A stretch of 64,000 nucleotides of DNA. It comes from LMUY01 sp965198565 (GTDB lineage: Bacteria > Pseudomonadota > Alphaproteobacteria > Acetobacterales > Acetobacteraceae). The stretch covers positions 992,001 through 1,056,000 of the forward strand of contig OZ240665.1 in assembly GCA_965198565.1 (NCBI GenBank), read 5' to 3'. Positions within the stretch are counted from its first letter, which is position 1. Each line of letters starts with the position of its first letter. The position numbers were made by a program, and so were the translations under genes. The notes below the pieces were generated by a model that was given only the letters and a program-made list of their open reading frames with translations, was not told where the DNA came from and searched no databases. This document shows positions 7,339 to 15,793 of this stretch, piece by piece.

Positions 7339-9618
7339 CTACTCGCACTTCGACCAGCCGCACTGCAGGCAGCTCAGGCAGCCCGCCTCCCGCACAAGCC
7401 CCGGCTGGCTGCACTTCGGGCACAGCGGCCCAAGCTGGGGCGCCGCCATCATTCCAGGCTTGAGCACCACGGGCGGCTCACGGGTCAGGAACCCAGTCTC
7501 GATCATGTGGCGCTCTATCACGTCGCCAATCGCCGCCACCAACGACGGCACATAATGGCCGCCCTGCCACTGGCCACCGCGCGGGTCGAACACCTGCTTC
7601 AGCTCCTCGGCCACGAACGCCACCTCGCCGCCGCGGCGGAACACGGCGCTGATCATCCGGGTCAGCGCCACCACCCAGGCGTAATGCTCGAGGTTCTTGG
7701 AATTGACGAACACCTCGAACGGCCGCCGCACGCCATCCTGCTCGACGTCGTTGATGGTGACGTACATGGCGTGCTCGCTGTCCGGCCAGCGCAGCTTGTA
7801 GGTGTTGCCCGCCAGCTTGTCGGACCGCACCATCAGCCCGTCGGCTGGCGGCAGCGGCGGCGCCGGCGGCGTCTGCGGGTGCACCGCCTCCGCCGGCTTC
7901 ACCTCCAGCACCGACCCGGTGATCGCGTTCGGGCGGTAGGTGGTGCAGCCTTTGCAGCCGCTGGCATAGGCGTCGAGGTAAACCTGCTGGAACGCCTCGA
8001 AGCTGATGTCCTCGGGCACGTTCACCGTCTTGGAAATCGCACTGTCGACATGGCGCTGCACCGCAGCCTGCATGCGCACATGCTCGGCGGGGGTGAGGTC
8101 CTGCGCGGTGACGAAGGAGGGCGGCAAGGGCGTGTCGCCATGCAGGGCGCGGAAGCGGCGCAGCGCGTAGTCCGACACCTCCTCCTCCACGCGCGTGCCG
8201 TCCGGCTGCAGCACGCGTCGGGTGTAGGCCAGGGCGAACACCGGCTCGACCCCGGAGGAGACGTTGTCTGCCACCAGCGAGATCGTGCCCGTGGGGGCCA
8301 CCGAGGTCAGCAGGGCGTTGCGGATGCCGTGCTCGGCGATCAGGGCGCGCACGTCGGCGTCCAGCTCGCGGATGGTCTCGCCGGCGAGGTAGGCGGCCTC
8401 GTCGTACAGCGGGAAGGCGCCTTTTTCGGCGGCCAGGTGCGCCGAGGTGATGTAGGCGGCGCGGTTGATCTGCCGGGCCCAGTCGCCGGCCCGGTCGGCC
8501 GCGGCGGGCGAGCCGTAGCGCAGGCCCACCATGGCGAGCGCGTCGGCCAGCCCGGTGATGCCCAGCCCGATCCGGCGCTTGGCCTCCGCCTCGCGGCGCT
8601 GCTCCTCGAGCGGGAAGCCCGAGACGTCGATGGTGTTGTCCATCATGCGGATGGCGGTGGTGACCAGCTCGGCCAGTTCGGCCTCGTCCAGCCGGGCGCC
8701 GGGGGTGAACGGGTTCTGCACCAGCCGGGCCAGGTTGATCGAGCCGAGCAGGCAGGCGCCATAGGGCGGCAACGGCTGCTCGCCGCACGGGTTGGTGGCG
8801 TGGATGGTCTCGCAATAGTGCAGGTTGTTCCGCGCATTGATGCGGTCGATGAAGATCACGCCGGGCTCGGCGTAGTCGTAGGTGGCGCGGGTGATGCTGT
8901 CGAACAGCTCGCGGGCACGAATGGTCTTGTAGGTGCGGCCGGCAAAGCTGAGCGGCCAGGGCGCGTCGGCGGCGACGGCGGCCATGAACGGGTCGGTGGC
9001 GAGCACGGAGAGGTTGAAGTTGCGCAGGCGGCCGACTTCGCGCTTGGCGGCGATGAAAGCCTCGATGTCGGGGTGGTCGCAGCGCATCACCGCCATCATG
9101 GCGCCGCGCCGGGCTCCTGCGGACATGATGGTGCGGCACATCGCGTCCCACACGTCCATGAACGACAGCGGCCCGGAGGCGTCGGCGCCCACGCCTTGCA
9201 CGGGCGCGCCCTTGGGACGGAGGGTGCTGAAGTCGTAGCCGATGCCGCCGCCCTGCTGCATGGTGAGGGCGGCTTCGCGCAGGTTGGTGAAGATGCTGCC
9301 GAGGTCGTCGCCGATCTCGCCCATCACGAAGCAGTTGAACAGCGTGACCCGGCGGGCGGTGCCGGCGCCGGACAGGATGCGGCCGGCAGGCAGGAAGCGG
9401 AAGCCCTCGAGGGCACGGTAGAACTCGGGTTCCCAGCGCGAGGGCTCGGCTTCGGCGGCGGCCAGCGCGCGAGCGACCCGACGCCAGCTATCCTCGATGG
9501 TGCGGTCGATGGGAGTGCCGTCGGGCGACTTCAGGCGGTATTTGGCGTCCCAAATCTGCCGCGAGATCGGGGCGATGCGGTCCAGGGCGGAGATCGGCGA
9601 CTCGATGTGCATGTCCAT
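7339..9618 (-). CDS. nrdJ: Adenosylcobalamin-dependent (class II) ribonucleotide reductase
   Basis: This 759-residue enzyme reduces ribonucleotides to deoxyribonucleotides using a cobalamin-generated thiyl radical, without oxygen or a second subunit. The active-site motif NPCGE (N276, C278, E280) gives the radical cysteine and the substrate-binding Asn and Glu. C96 in NCFVMG and C289 in GACLLGSINL are the expected redox pair. The C-terminus has five cysteines in CPKCSQPGLVREAGC, SCLQC and SKCE, the mobile tail that re-reduces the active site. The length matches the compact class II form rather than the roughly 1200-residue form found in many alphaproteobacteria. The start may also be the ATG at 9612. 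Confidence 0.95.
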   Translation of the reverse strand: MDMHIESPISALDRIAPISRQIWDAKYRLKSPDGTPIDRTIEDSWRRVARALAAAEAEPSRWEPEFYRALEGFRFLPAGRILSGAGTARRVTLFNCFVMGEIGDDLGSIFTNLREAALTMQQGGGIGYDFSTLRPKGAPVQGVGADASGPLSFMDVWDAMCRTIMSAGARRGAMMAVMRCDHPDIEAFIAAKREVGRLRNFNLSVLATDPFMAAVAADAPWPLSFAGRTYKTIRARELFDSITRATYDYAEPGVIFIDRINARNNLHYCETIHATNPCGEQPLPPYGACLLGSINLARLVQNPFTPGARLDEAELAELVTTAIRMMDNTIDVSGFPLEEQRREAEAKRRIGLGITGLADALAMVGLRYGSPAAADRAGDWARQINRAAYITSAHLAAEKGAFPLYDEAAYLAGETIRELDADVRALIAEHGIRNALLTSVAPTGTISLVADNVSSGVEPVFALAYTRRVLQPDGTRVEEEVSDYALRRFRALHGDTPLPPSFVTAQDLTPAEHVRMQAAVQRHVDSAISKTVNVPEDISFEAFQQVYLDAYASGCKGCTTYRPNAITGSVLEVKPAEAVHPQTPPAPPLPPADGLMVRSDKLAGNTYKLRWPDSEHAMYVTINDVEQDGVRRPFEVFVNSKNLEHYAWVVALTRMISAVFRRGGEVAFVAEELKQVFDPRGGQWQGGHYVPSLVAAIGDVIERHMIETGFLTREPPVVLKPGMMAAPQLGPLCPKCSQPGLVREAGCLSCLQCGWSKCE

Positions 9619-9709
9619 GGGCGCAGACTAACGCGGAGGTCGCGCGGCGTGAAAGGATGGTTGGTCCGGCTGGTGCGTAGGCCGCTCACGCCGACTCCGG
9701 CGCCCGGCG

Positions 9710-10744
9710 TCAGTTCGCCGCCGGCTTGGGTTGGGCGAACACCCGGGCCAGGAAGGCGGCAAAATCACGGTTCGACTCCACCGCCACCGCCGCGTTGCGC
9801 CCGATCGGATACGGCCGGCTGCCGGTGCAGAGCGCCAGGCTCACCTTGCGCATGAACGGCCCGTCCATCGGCAGCAGGGTGTTCTCGTCCTCCACCGTGC
9901 CGTCGCGGTTCACCATGAAGCTGCAATCCGCCAGGTGCCGCCCGATCGTGCGGGGCGCCATGGGGCCGTCCCACTGATGCACCGCGCCGGGGTAGCTGAT
10001 GATCTGCACCGCGCTGCCGCCGGCCCGCAGGTCGTCCGCGATCTGCTCGCACCGGCTCGCCCGCATCAGCTCGTCCGACTGGCCGTAGAGCATCAGCAGC
10101 GGCGCGCCAGTGGTGCGGCTGTCGCGGAAGCGGGCGATGCACGGGGCGTAGAACGCCACATGCCCGGCGAAGCGCAGGCCCGGCGGCATGAAGCGGTCGG
10201 CCATCTGCGCGTACATCGCGTAGGTCGCCGCCATGCCGCCATAGGAGAAGCCGGCGAGGACCACCCGGTGGGGGTCGATGTCCGGGCGGGAGGCGAGGTA
10301 GCGCAGGCCGGCATAGGCGTCGGCGTCGAACATGGTCTCGGTGATATGCAGCACGCGGGCGATGTAGCTCTCGCCCAGGTCGGGGCGGGAGGCATAGGTG
10401 TCCACCATCAAGACCGCGATGCCCATCGAGGCGAGCGCCGGGCCGTAGCGCTCGCCCCGCTCGTAGGCATTGCCGGCCGAGCCATGCAGCAGCACCACCG
10501 CGGGCGCGTGGTCGCCCGGCGCGATGGTGGGGAGAAAGAGCTGGGCCGTCACGTCGCGCGGCTTGGCACGTCCGATGTCGGCGGGGGTGAACGGGTCGCT
10601 GCTGTGCAACGTCACCTGCTCGGTGCGCACGCCGGTGACGGTTTGCGCATCCGGCCATGGGTCGGCGATGTGGACGGTGGCGGCCAGGCTGGCGGGCGCG
10701 CACCACCCCAGCAGGAGCGCGGCGAGCCCTACAAACAGCCGCAT
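9710..10744 (-). CDS. Exported dienelactone-hydrolase-like alpha/beta hydrolase
   Basis: From the ATG at 10744, with GAGAG six bases upstream, this is a 344-residue protein with a clear signal peptide (MRLFVGLAALLLGWCAPASL). An in-frame ATG at 10756 is the alternative start. The fold shows an oxyanion-loop HGSAGN, the nucleophile elbow GFSYGG, an acidic residue in LYGQSDE, and the catalytic His in AVHQWD. This set fits the dienelactone hydrolase family acting in the periplasm on an unknown ester or lactone. It is divergent from the esterase at 10956, leaving about 210 bases for two promoters. Confidence 0.8.
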   Translation of the reverse strand: MRLFVGLAALLLGWCAPASLAATVHIADPWPDAQTVTGVRTEQVTLHSSDPFTPADIGRAKPRDVTAQLFLPTIAPGDHAPAVVLLHGSAGNAYERGERYGPALASMGIAVLMVDTYASRPDLGESYIARVLHITETMFDADAYAGLRYLASRPDIDPHRVVLAGFSYGGMAATYAMYAQMADRFMPPGLRFAGHVAFYAPCIARFRDSRTTGAPLLMLYGQSDELMRASRCEQIADDLRAGGSAVQIISYPGAVHQWDGPMAPRTIGRHLADCSFMVNRDGTVEDENTLLPMDGPFMRKVSLALCTGSRPYPIGRNAAVAVESNRDFAAFLARVFAQPKPAAN

Positions 10745-10955
10745 GCTATCTCTCATAGCGGTGAAATGGCGGTGGCGGCGGCTGTGCCCAAGCCTTGGCG
10801 TGCGACCGTTGCGGACCGGTTGCGATCGGCCGGCGTTGTGCAGCGCAAGAGCCGGCCCATTGGCGTGGCATCCATCCCGCTCGCCGGCGCGTAAGGCTGG
10901 GGTAGACCAAGGAGTTGCGGCGATCTCTCCCTATCCAGCGGCGCAGGTGCGTCCA

Positions 10956-11834
10956 TTGCAACCCACGCGGCTGCTGCGGCGCCTGATCGCCGTGCTGGCG
11001 CCGCTGCTGCTGACCGCCTGCCACCATCCCGGCGTCGGCGCCCTGAACGACACGATGTACATGGGCGACCTGACCATCACCCGGAACATCGCCTACGAGC
11101 CCGGACCACGCCACGAGCTGGACGTGTACCAGCCGCCACAAGCTGGCAGCGGCCGGCCGCTGGTGATCTTTATCTATGGCGGCGCATGGAGCGGCGGCAG
11201 CAAGGACTACTACCCGTTCGTTGCCGCCAGTATCGCCTATCGCGGCGCCGTCGTGATGGTGCCGGACTACCGCGTCTATCCGGAGACGACGTTCCCCGGC
11301 TTTCTGCAGGACAATGCCAAGGCCGTGGCCTGGGCCATCGCGCATGCGGCGCAGTATGGCGCCGACCCGCACCACGTGTTCCTGGTTGGCCACTCCGCCG
11401 GAGCCTACAACGCCGCCATGCTGGCGCTGGACCCGGCCTGGCTCGGGCAAGTCGGGCTCAGCCCGAGCGACCTGACCGGCGTGGTCGGGATCGCCGGGCC
11501 GTATGACTTCCTGCCGATGAACGATCCAGACATCGCGGTGGTGTTCGGCCCCGCCGCGACCAGCCTGTCCAGCCAGCCGATCACCTATGCCAACGCGCAC
11601 GCCCCGCCGATGCTGCTGCTGGTCGGCAGCGACGACCATACCGTTGGGGAAAAGGACACCATCGCGCTGTTCAATCGGTTGCACGCCTTGGGCGCGCCGG
11701 TGGCCGACAAGATCTATCCCGGCATCGGCCATATCGGCATCGTCGCCGCATTCGCCCCCGTGCTGCGCTGGTATGCGCCCACCTTGCACGACACCTTGCA
11801 GTTCATCGCCTCCCACCCGGCGCCCACCGGCTAG
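10956..11834 (+). CDS. Lipoprotein alpha/beta hydrolase (BD-FAE/esterase-like)
   Basis: From the TTG at 10956, with AGG nine bases upstream, this is a 292-residue protein whose N-terminus has a basic start, a hydrophobic core and the lipobox LTAC, so it is probably lipid-anchored. A GTG at 10947 is the alternative. It has an oxyanion motif YGGAWSGG (HGGxW-like), the nucleophile GHSAGAY, an acid residue in GSDDHT and the catalytic His in IGHIG. These fit the bacterial feruloyl/acetyl esterase group. It ends 32 bases before hpnA and may be the first gene of that operon. Confidence 0.75.
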   Translation: MQPTRLLRRLIAVLAPLLLTACHHPGVGALNDTMYMGDLTITRNIAYEPGPRHELDVYQPPQAGSGRPLVIFIYGGAWSGGSKDYYPFVAASIAYRGAVVMVPDYRVYPETTFPGFLQDNAKAVAWAIAHAAQYGADPHHVFLVGHSAGAYNAAMLALDPAWLGQVGLSPSDLTGVVGIAGPYDFLPMNDPDIAVVFGPAATSLSSQPITYANAHAPPMLLLVGSDDHTVGEKDTIALFNRLHALGAPVADKIYPGIGHIGIVAAFAPVLRWYAPTLHDTLQFIASHPAPTG

Positions 11835-11866
11835 ACCGCTCGGGCGCGGTCCTGTAGCTACCCGGC

Positions 11867-12871
11867 GTGGTTGCTGGTTCTGACTCCCCTACTCTGGTCA
11901 CGGGTGCCACTGGTTTCGTCGGGTCTGCCGTCGCGCGGGCGCTGATCGAGCGCGGCCATGCGCTGCGGCTGCTGGTGCGCGAGGGCAGCGACCGCAGCAA
12001 CATCGCCGGGCTTGCCGCCGAGATCGCGATTGGCGACCTGAAGGACCCGGCGTCGCTCGATCGCGCGGTTCAGGGCTGCCGCTACGTCGTGCACGTTGCG
12101 GCTGACTACCGGCTCTGGGTGCCCGATCCGGCGGCCATGAACGCGGCCAACGTGGACGGCACCCGCGCCCTGTTGCTCGCGGCTCAGGCGGCTGGCGTGG
12201 AGCGCATGGTGTATTGCAGCAGCGTGGCGGCGCTTGGCCTGGTGGGGGACGGCACGGCGGCCGACGAGACCACGCCCAACGCGCTGCACAAGGTGATCGG
12301 GACCTACAAGCGCTCCAAATACCTCGCCGAGCAGGCCGTGCTCGCTCTGGTGCGCGAGCAGGGCGTACCCGTGGTGATCGTGAACCCGAGCGCCCCGGTC
12401 GGCCCGCGCGACATCAAGCCCACGCCCACGGGCAAGATGATCGCCGACACCGCCGCCGGGCGCATGCCGGCCTATGTCGACACCGGATTGAATGTGGTGC
12501 ACGTGGACGATGTGGCCGCCGGGCATGTTCTAGCGCTCGAGCGCGGCCGCGTGGGCGAGTGCTACATCCTGGGCGGGACGGACATGGACATGGCGAGCCT
12601 GCTGGCGCTGGTGGCCGAAGCCGCCGGCCGCAAGCCGCCGCGGGTGAAGCTGCCCATCCGCGCGCTCTACCCGGTGGCGTTGGCGAGCGAGGCGTTGGCG
12701 ACGGTGGCCGGGATCGAGCCGCTGGTGACGCGCGAGGTGCTGGCGATGGCGAAGAAGAAGATGTTCTTTTCCTCCGCCAAAGCGGTGGCCGAGTTGGGCT
12801 ACAGCTTCCGGCCGCCGCGCGAGGCGGTGGCGGACGCGGTGGCGTGGTTCCGCGCCCAAGGCCGGCTATGA
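11867..12871 (+). CDS. hpnA: Hopanoid-associated NAD-dependent sugar epimerase HpnA
   Basis: This 334-residue extended SDR enzyme starts with GTG at 11867. It has the Rossmann motif TGATGFVG, the catalytic Ser-Ser in VYCSSVAAL, and the YxxxK pair within TYKRSKYLAEQ. Its close similarity to HpnA of hopanoid loci and its position directly before hpnB identify it. HpnA is thought to act on the sugar-derived side chain of extended hopanoids, though its exact reaction is unproven. It overlaps hpnB by ATGA. Confidence 0.92.
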   Translation: MVAGSDSPTLVTGATGFVGSAVARALIERGHALRLLVREGSDRSNIAGLAAEIAIGDLKDPASLDRAVQGCRYVVHVAADYRLWVPDPAAMNAANVDGTRALLLAAQAAGVERMVYCSSVAALGLVGDGTAADETTPNALHKVIGTYKRSKYLAEQAVLALVREQGVPVVIVNPSAPVGPRDIKPTPTGKMIADTAAGRMPAYVDTGLNVVHVDDVAAGHVLALERGRVGECYILGGTDMDMASLLALVAEAAGRKPPRVKLPIRALYPVALASEALATVAGIEPLVTREVLAMAKKKMFFSSAKAVAELGYSFRPPREAVADAVAWFRAQGRL

Positions 12872-14109
12872 CGCTGCTGGGCGTGCTGTCGCTGCTGACC
12901 TGGGCGTATCTGTGGGTCGCGCATGGGCGGTTCTGGTCCGCCGGGCCGAGCCTTTCACCCGCTGTGCCCAGGAATGCGGTTCCGATTGATATCGTGGTGC
13001 CGGCCCGCGACGAGGCGGAGGGGATCGAGGCCTGCCTGCGCTCGCTGCTGGCGCAGGATTACGCCGGGCCGGTGCGCATCATCGTGGTCGACGATGGCAG
13101 CAGCGACGGGACGGGCGAGATCGCGCGGGGGCTTGCACCCACACCTACGCCAGAAGGCCCTCTCCCTCTGGGAGAGGGTAGGGGTGAGGGGCACCCTGAC
13201 GGATCGGCGCCAGTGGCAAGCTCCCTCACCCAACCCTCTCCCAGAGGGAGAGGGCTTTTTCAAGGAAGGCGAGTGCTGCACGTTCTCACCGGCCGCCCGC
13301 GTCCGGCGGGGTGGAGCGGGAAGCAGTGGGCAGTGCAACAGGGGGTGCAACACGCCACCGCGCCGCTGCTGCTGCTGTGCGACGCCGACATCGTGCACGA
13401 CCCGGCGCATCTCGCCACCCTGGTCGCCAAGCTCGAGGCCGACCGGCTCGACCTGGTGTCCGAGATGGTCGCACTCAACTGCGCCAGCCCGGCCGAGCGC
13501 GCCCTCGTGCCGGCCTTCGTGTTCTTCTTCCAGCTCCTCTACCCCTTCGCTACGGTGAACGATCCGCGCCGCAGGGCGGCGGCGGCGGCGGGGGGCACGA
13601 TGCTGGTGCGGCGCGACGCGCTCGAGCGGGCGGGCGGGATCGAGGCGCTGCGCGGCAAGCTGATCGACGATGTGGCACTGGCGGCCCTCATCAAGCGGAA
13701 CGGCCGCATCTGGCTCGGCCATAGCCAGCTCGCCCGCTCCATCCGGCCCTATCCGCACCCGGCCGATGTGTGGCGCATGGTGGCGCGCACCGCCTATGTG
13801 CAGCTCCGCTTCTCGCCGCTGCTCCTGGCCGGGACCATTGCGGGGCTCGCGCTAGTCTGGCTGGTTCCGCCGGGGCTGGCGGTGTTCGGCCATGGGTGGG
13901 CGCGCCTGGCGGGACTGGCCACATTCGCCGCCGCCTGCGCCAGCTACCTGCCGACCTTGCGCCGGTTCCGGCTCAACCCGGCCTGGGCGCTGCTGCTGCC
14001 GGCCGTTGCAAGCTTCTACATGGCCGCGACCATCGGCTCCGCCGTCCAGCACCATCGCGGGCGCGGGGCGGTGTGGAAGCGCCGCTCCTACGGCGAGGTG
14101 GGGCTATGA
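12868..14109 (+). CDS. hpnB: Hopanoid-associated glycosyltransferase HpnB, with an in-frame repeat insertion
   Basis: This 413-residue GT2 enzyme has an N-terminal membrane helix, the GT2 core IDIVVPARDEAEGIEACL, the nucleotide site VVDDGSSDGTGEIA, LLCDADIVHD as the DxD, and LIDDVALAALIKRNG as the acceptor/catalytic region. Three or four C-terminal membrane segments follow. Between about residues 97 and 130 sits an unusual Gly/Pro/Arg-rich stretch (EGPLPLGEGRGEG, SSLTQPSPRGRGL) encoded by two inverted copies of the window's palindromic repeat. HpnB members I know pass almost directly from the nucleotide site to the following strand here. It is linked to hpnA and hpnC by ATGA overlaps. Confidence 0.9.
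   Translation: MTLLGVLSLLTWAYLWVAHGRFWSAGPSLSPAVPRNAVPIDIVVPARDEAEGIEACLRSLLAQDYAGPVRIIVVDDGSSDGTGEIARGLAPTPTPEGPLPLGEGRGEGHPDGSAPVASSLTQPSPRGRGLFQGRRVLHVLTGRPRPAGWSGKQWAVQQGVQHATAPLLLLCDADIVHDPAHLATLVAKLEADRLDLVSEMVALNCASPAERALVPAFVFFFQLLYPFATVNDPRRRAAAAAGGTMLVRRDALERAGGIEALRGKLIDDVALAALIKRNGRIWLGHSQLARSIRPYPHPADVWRMVARTAYVQLRFSPLLLAGTIAGLALVWLVPPGLAVFGHGWARLAGLATFAAACASYLPTLRRFRLNPAWALLLPAVASFYMAATIGSAVQHHRGRGAVWKRRSYGEVGL
13157..13190 (+). repeat. Palindromic repeat copy, forward, inside hpnB
   Basis: GCCCTCTCCCTCTGGGAGAG followed by GGTAGGGGTGAGGG. It contains a CCCTCTCCC/GGGAGAGGG hairpin with a T-rich centre and a GGGGTGAGGG tail. It is translated in the hpnB frame as GPLPLGEGRGEG. Together with the inverted copy at 13223 it spans exactly 99 bases, so the reading frame is kept. 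Confidence 0.9.
13223..13255 (-). repeat. Palindromic repeat copy, inverted, inside hpnB
   Basis: This is the reverse complement of the copy at 13157 with one base missing in the tail and one substitution. It is translated as SLTQPSPRGRGL in the hpnB frame. The tails of the two copies face each other across a 32-base spacer, so the whole segment could fold into a long hairpin in DNA or mRNA. Confidence 0.9.
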
Positions 14110-14939
14110 GCGGGCTCGCGGTCGAGGCGCCGTCCGGCAAGGGGCGCACGGACGAGAACTTCCCCGTCGGCTCCCGGCTCATCCGTGCCTCGCTGCGGCC
14201 GCATGTGCACGCGTTCTACGCCTTCGCTCGCAATGCCGACGACATTGCCGACAGCGCCACCCTGCCGCCGGCGGAGAAACTGGCGCGGCTGAACACGATG
14301 GAAGCGGTGCTGCAGGGCGAGACGGACGCCGGGTCCCCCACCGCGCTCGCCTTGCGGAGCAGCCTGGCGGAGACCGGGGTGACGGCGCAGCACGCGCTGG
14401 ACCTGCTGCGTGCCTTCAAGCAGGACGCGACCAAGAGCCGCTATGCCTCCTGGGACGAGTTGCTCGACTACTGCCGCTTCTCCGCCATGCCGGTCGGGCG
14501 GCACGTGCTGGACCTGCATGGCGAGGCGCGCGCCACTTGGGAGGCCTCCGACGCGCTGTGCGCCGCGCTGCAGGTGCTCAACCACCTGCAGGACTGCGGC
14601 CGCGACCTGGCGGAGATCGACCGCTGCTACCTGCCGCAGGACCTGCTCGACAGTGCTGGGGCGAGGGTGGAGGAGCTGCGGGCGGGCGCCGCCACGCCAG
14701 GGCTGCGCCGGGTGCTGGACGAGCTGCTGCGCCGGACCGATGCGCTGAACGCGGTGGGGGCCGGCCTGCCCCGCTGCGTGCAGGATCGATTCCTGCGCAC
14801 CGAGACCGCGGTCATCACCGGGCTGTCACAGCGCCTCGCCCGCCGGCTGCATCGGGGGGATCCGCTGGCGAGCCGGGTGAAGCTGCGCCCGGTGGACGTC
14901 GCGGCCAGCGTGCTGCTCGCCCTACCGCGGCTGCGATGA
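14106..14939 (+). CDS. hpnC: Squalene synthase pathway protein HpnC (hydroxysqualene synthase)
   Basis: This 277-residue protein of the trans-isoprenyl diphosphate synthase fold begins MSGLAVEAPSGKGRTDENFP. The first aspartate-rich region is FYAFARNADDIADS and the second is VLNHLQDCGRDLAEIDRCYL. In the HpnCDE route, HpnD makes presqualene diphosphate from two farnesyl diphosphates, HpnC converts it to hydroxysqualene, and HpnE reduces that to squalene. Both neighbours are joined by ATGA overlaps, implying one translationally coupled message. Confidence 0.93.
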   Translation: MSGLAVEAPSGKGRTDENFPVGSRLIRASLRPHVHAFYAFARNADDIADSATLPPAEKLARLNTMEAVLQGETDAGSPTALALRSSLAETGVTAQHALDLLRAFKQDATKSRYASWDELLDYCRFSAMPVGRHVLDLHGEARATWEASDALCAALQVLNHLQDCGRDLAEIDRCYLPQDLLDSAGARVEELRAGAATPGLRRVLDELLRRTDALNAVGAGLPRCVQDRFLRTETAVITGLSQRLARRLHRGDPLASRVKLRPVDVAASVLLALPRLR

Positions 14940-15793
14940 GCCAAATCGCCGCCTTGGGGGCCAGCCCCGCCGACCTGCAAGCCGTCGAAGCCATCGTGCA
15001 GCGCGCCGGCACCTCGTTCTACCGCGGCATGCGGGTGCTGCCGCCGGACCGGCGCTCGGCAATGTATGCCATCTACGCCTTCTGCCGCCTGGTGGACGAC
15101 GTGGCCGACGAGCCCGCCGCCATCGAGGCCAAGCGCGCCGGCCTGGCGCAGTGGCGCGATGCGATCGCCGCCGTCTATGCCGGCATCGGGCACGACCCGG
15201 TGACCCGCGTGCTGGTCCTCGCCGTGCAGCACTTCTCGCTGCGCCAGGACGACTTCATCGCCGTGGTGGACGGCATGCAGATGGACGCCGAGACGGTCAT
15301 CGTGGCGCCCGACCTCGCCACGCTCGACCTGTATTGCGACCGGGTCGCCGCCGCCGTGGGGCGGCTCTCCGTGCGCGCGTTTGGCGACGCCTCGACCGCT
15401 GCGGACGAGGTTGCCCACGCGCTGGGGCGGGCGCTGCAGCTCACCAACATCCTGCGCGACATCGCGGAGGACGCCGGGCGCGGCCGCCTCTATCTGCCAG
15501 CGGAATGGCTGGATGAGGCGGGTGTGCCGCGGGATGCCGCCGCCGCCTTGACCGCGCCGGGCCTGCCGGCCGTGTGCGACCGCATGGCGGCACAGGCGCA
15601 TGCGCAGTTCGCCCGCGCCCATGCCGCCATGCGCCGGTGCGACCGCGCCGCGATGCGGCCGGCCCGGCTGATGGGCGCCACCTACAACGCCCTGCTCGCC
15701 CAATTGGAACGGCGCGGCTGGCGCGACTTGCAACAGCCGGTGCGCCTGCCGAAATGGCGCAAGCTGTGGATCGCCGGACGCCACTACCTATGA
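14936..15793 (+). CDS. hpnD: Presqualene diphosphate synthase HpnD
   Basis: This 285-residue head-to-head prenyl synthase is homologous to hpnC but closer to phytoene synthases. The first Asp-rich motif is YAFCRLVDDVADEP and the second LTNILRDIAEDAGRGRLYLP; DGMQMDAE is also present. It condenses two farnesyl diphosphates to presqualene diphosphate. It starts inside the hpnC stop (ATGA at 14936-14939) and ends inside the hpnE start (15790-15793). Confidence 0.95.
   Translation: MSQIAALGASPADLQAVEAIVQRAGTSFYRGMRVLPPDRRSAMYAIYAFCRLVDDVADEPAAIEAKRAGLAQWRDAIAAVYAGIGHDPVTRVLVLAVQHFSLRQDDFIAVVDGMQMDAETVIVAPDLATLDLYCDRVAAAVGRLSVRAFGDASTAADEVAHALGRALQLTNILRDIAEDAGRGRLYLPAEWLDEAGVPRDAAAALTAPGLPAVCDRMAAQAHAQFARAHAAMRRCDRAAMRPARLMGATYNALLAQLERRGWRDLQQPVRLPKWRKLWIAGRHYL

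Noticed and set aside
9619..9709. Possible cobalamin riboswitch before nrdJ
   Set aside because: The short gap shows no B12-box or extended stem structure.
7507..9855. A 782-residue plus-strand open frame opposite nrdJ
   Set aside because: It is rich in Arg, His, Gly and Val, with none of the order of a real protein, and mirrors the G+C-biased third positions of nrdJ, whose motifs are unmistakable.
12868..14109. hpnB as a pseudogene because of the repeat insertion
   Set aside because: The insertion is a multiple of three, no stop is introduced, and all glycosyltransferase motifs before and after it are intact.
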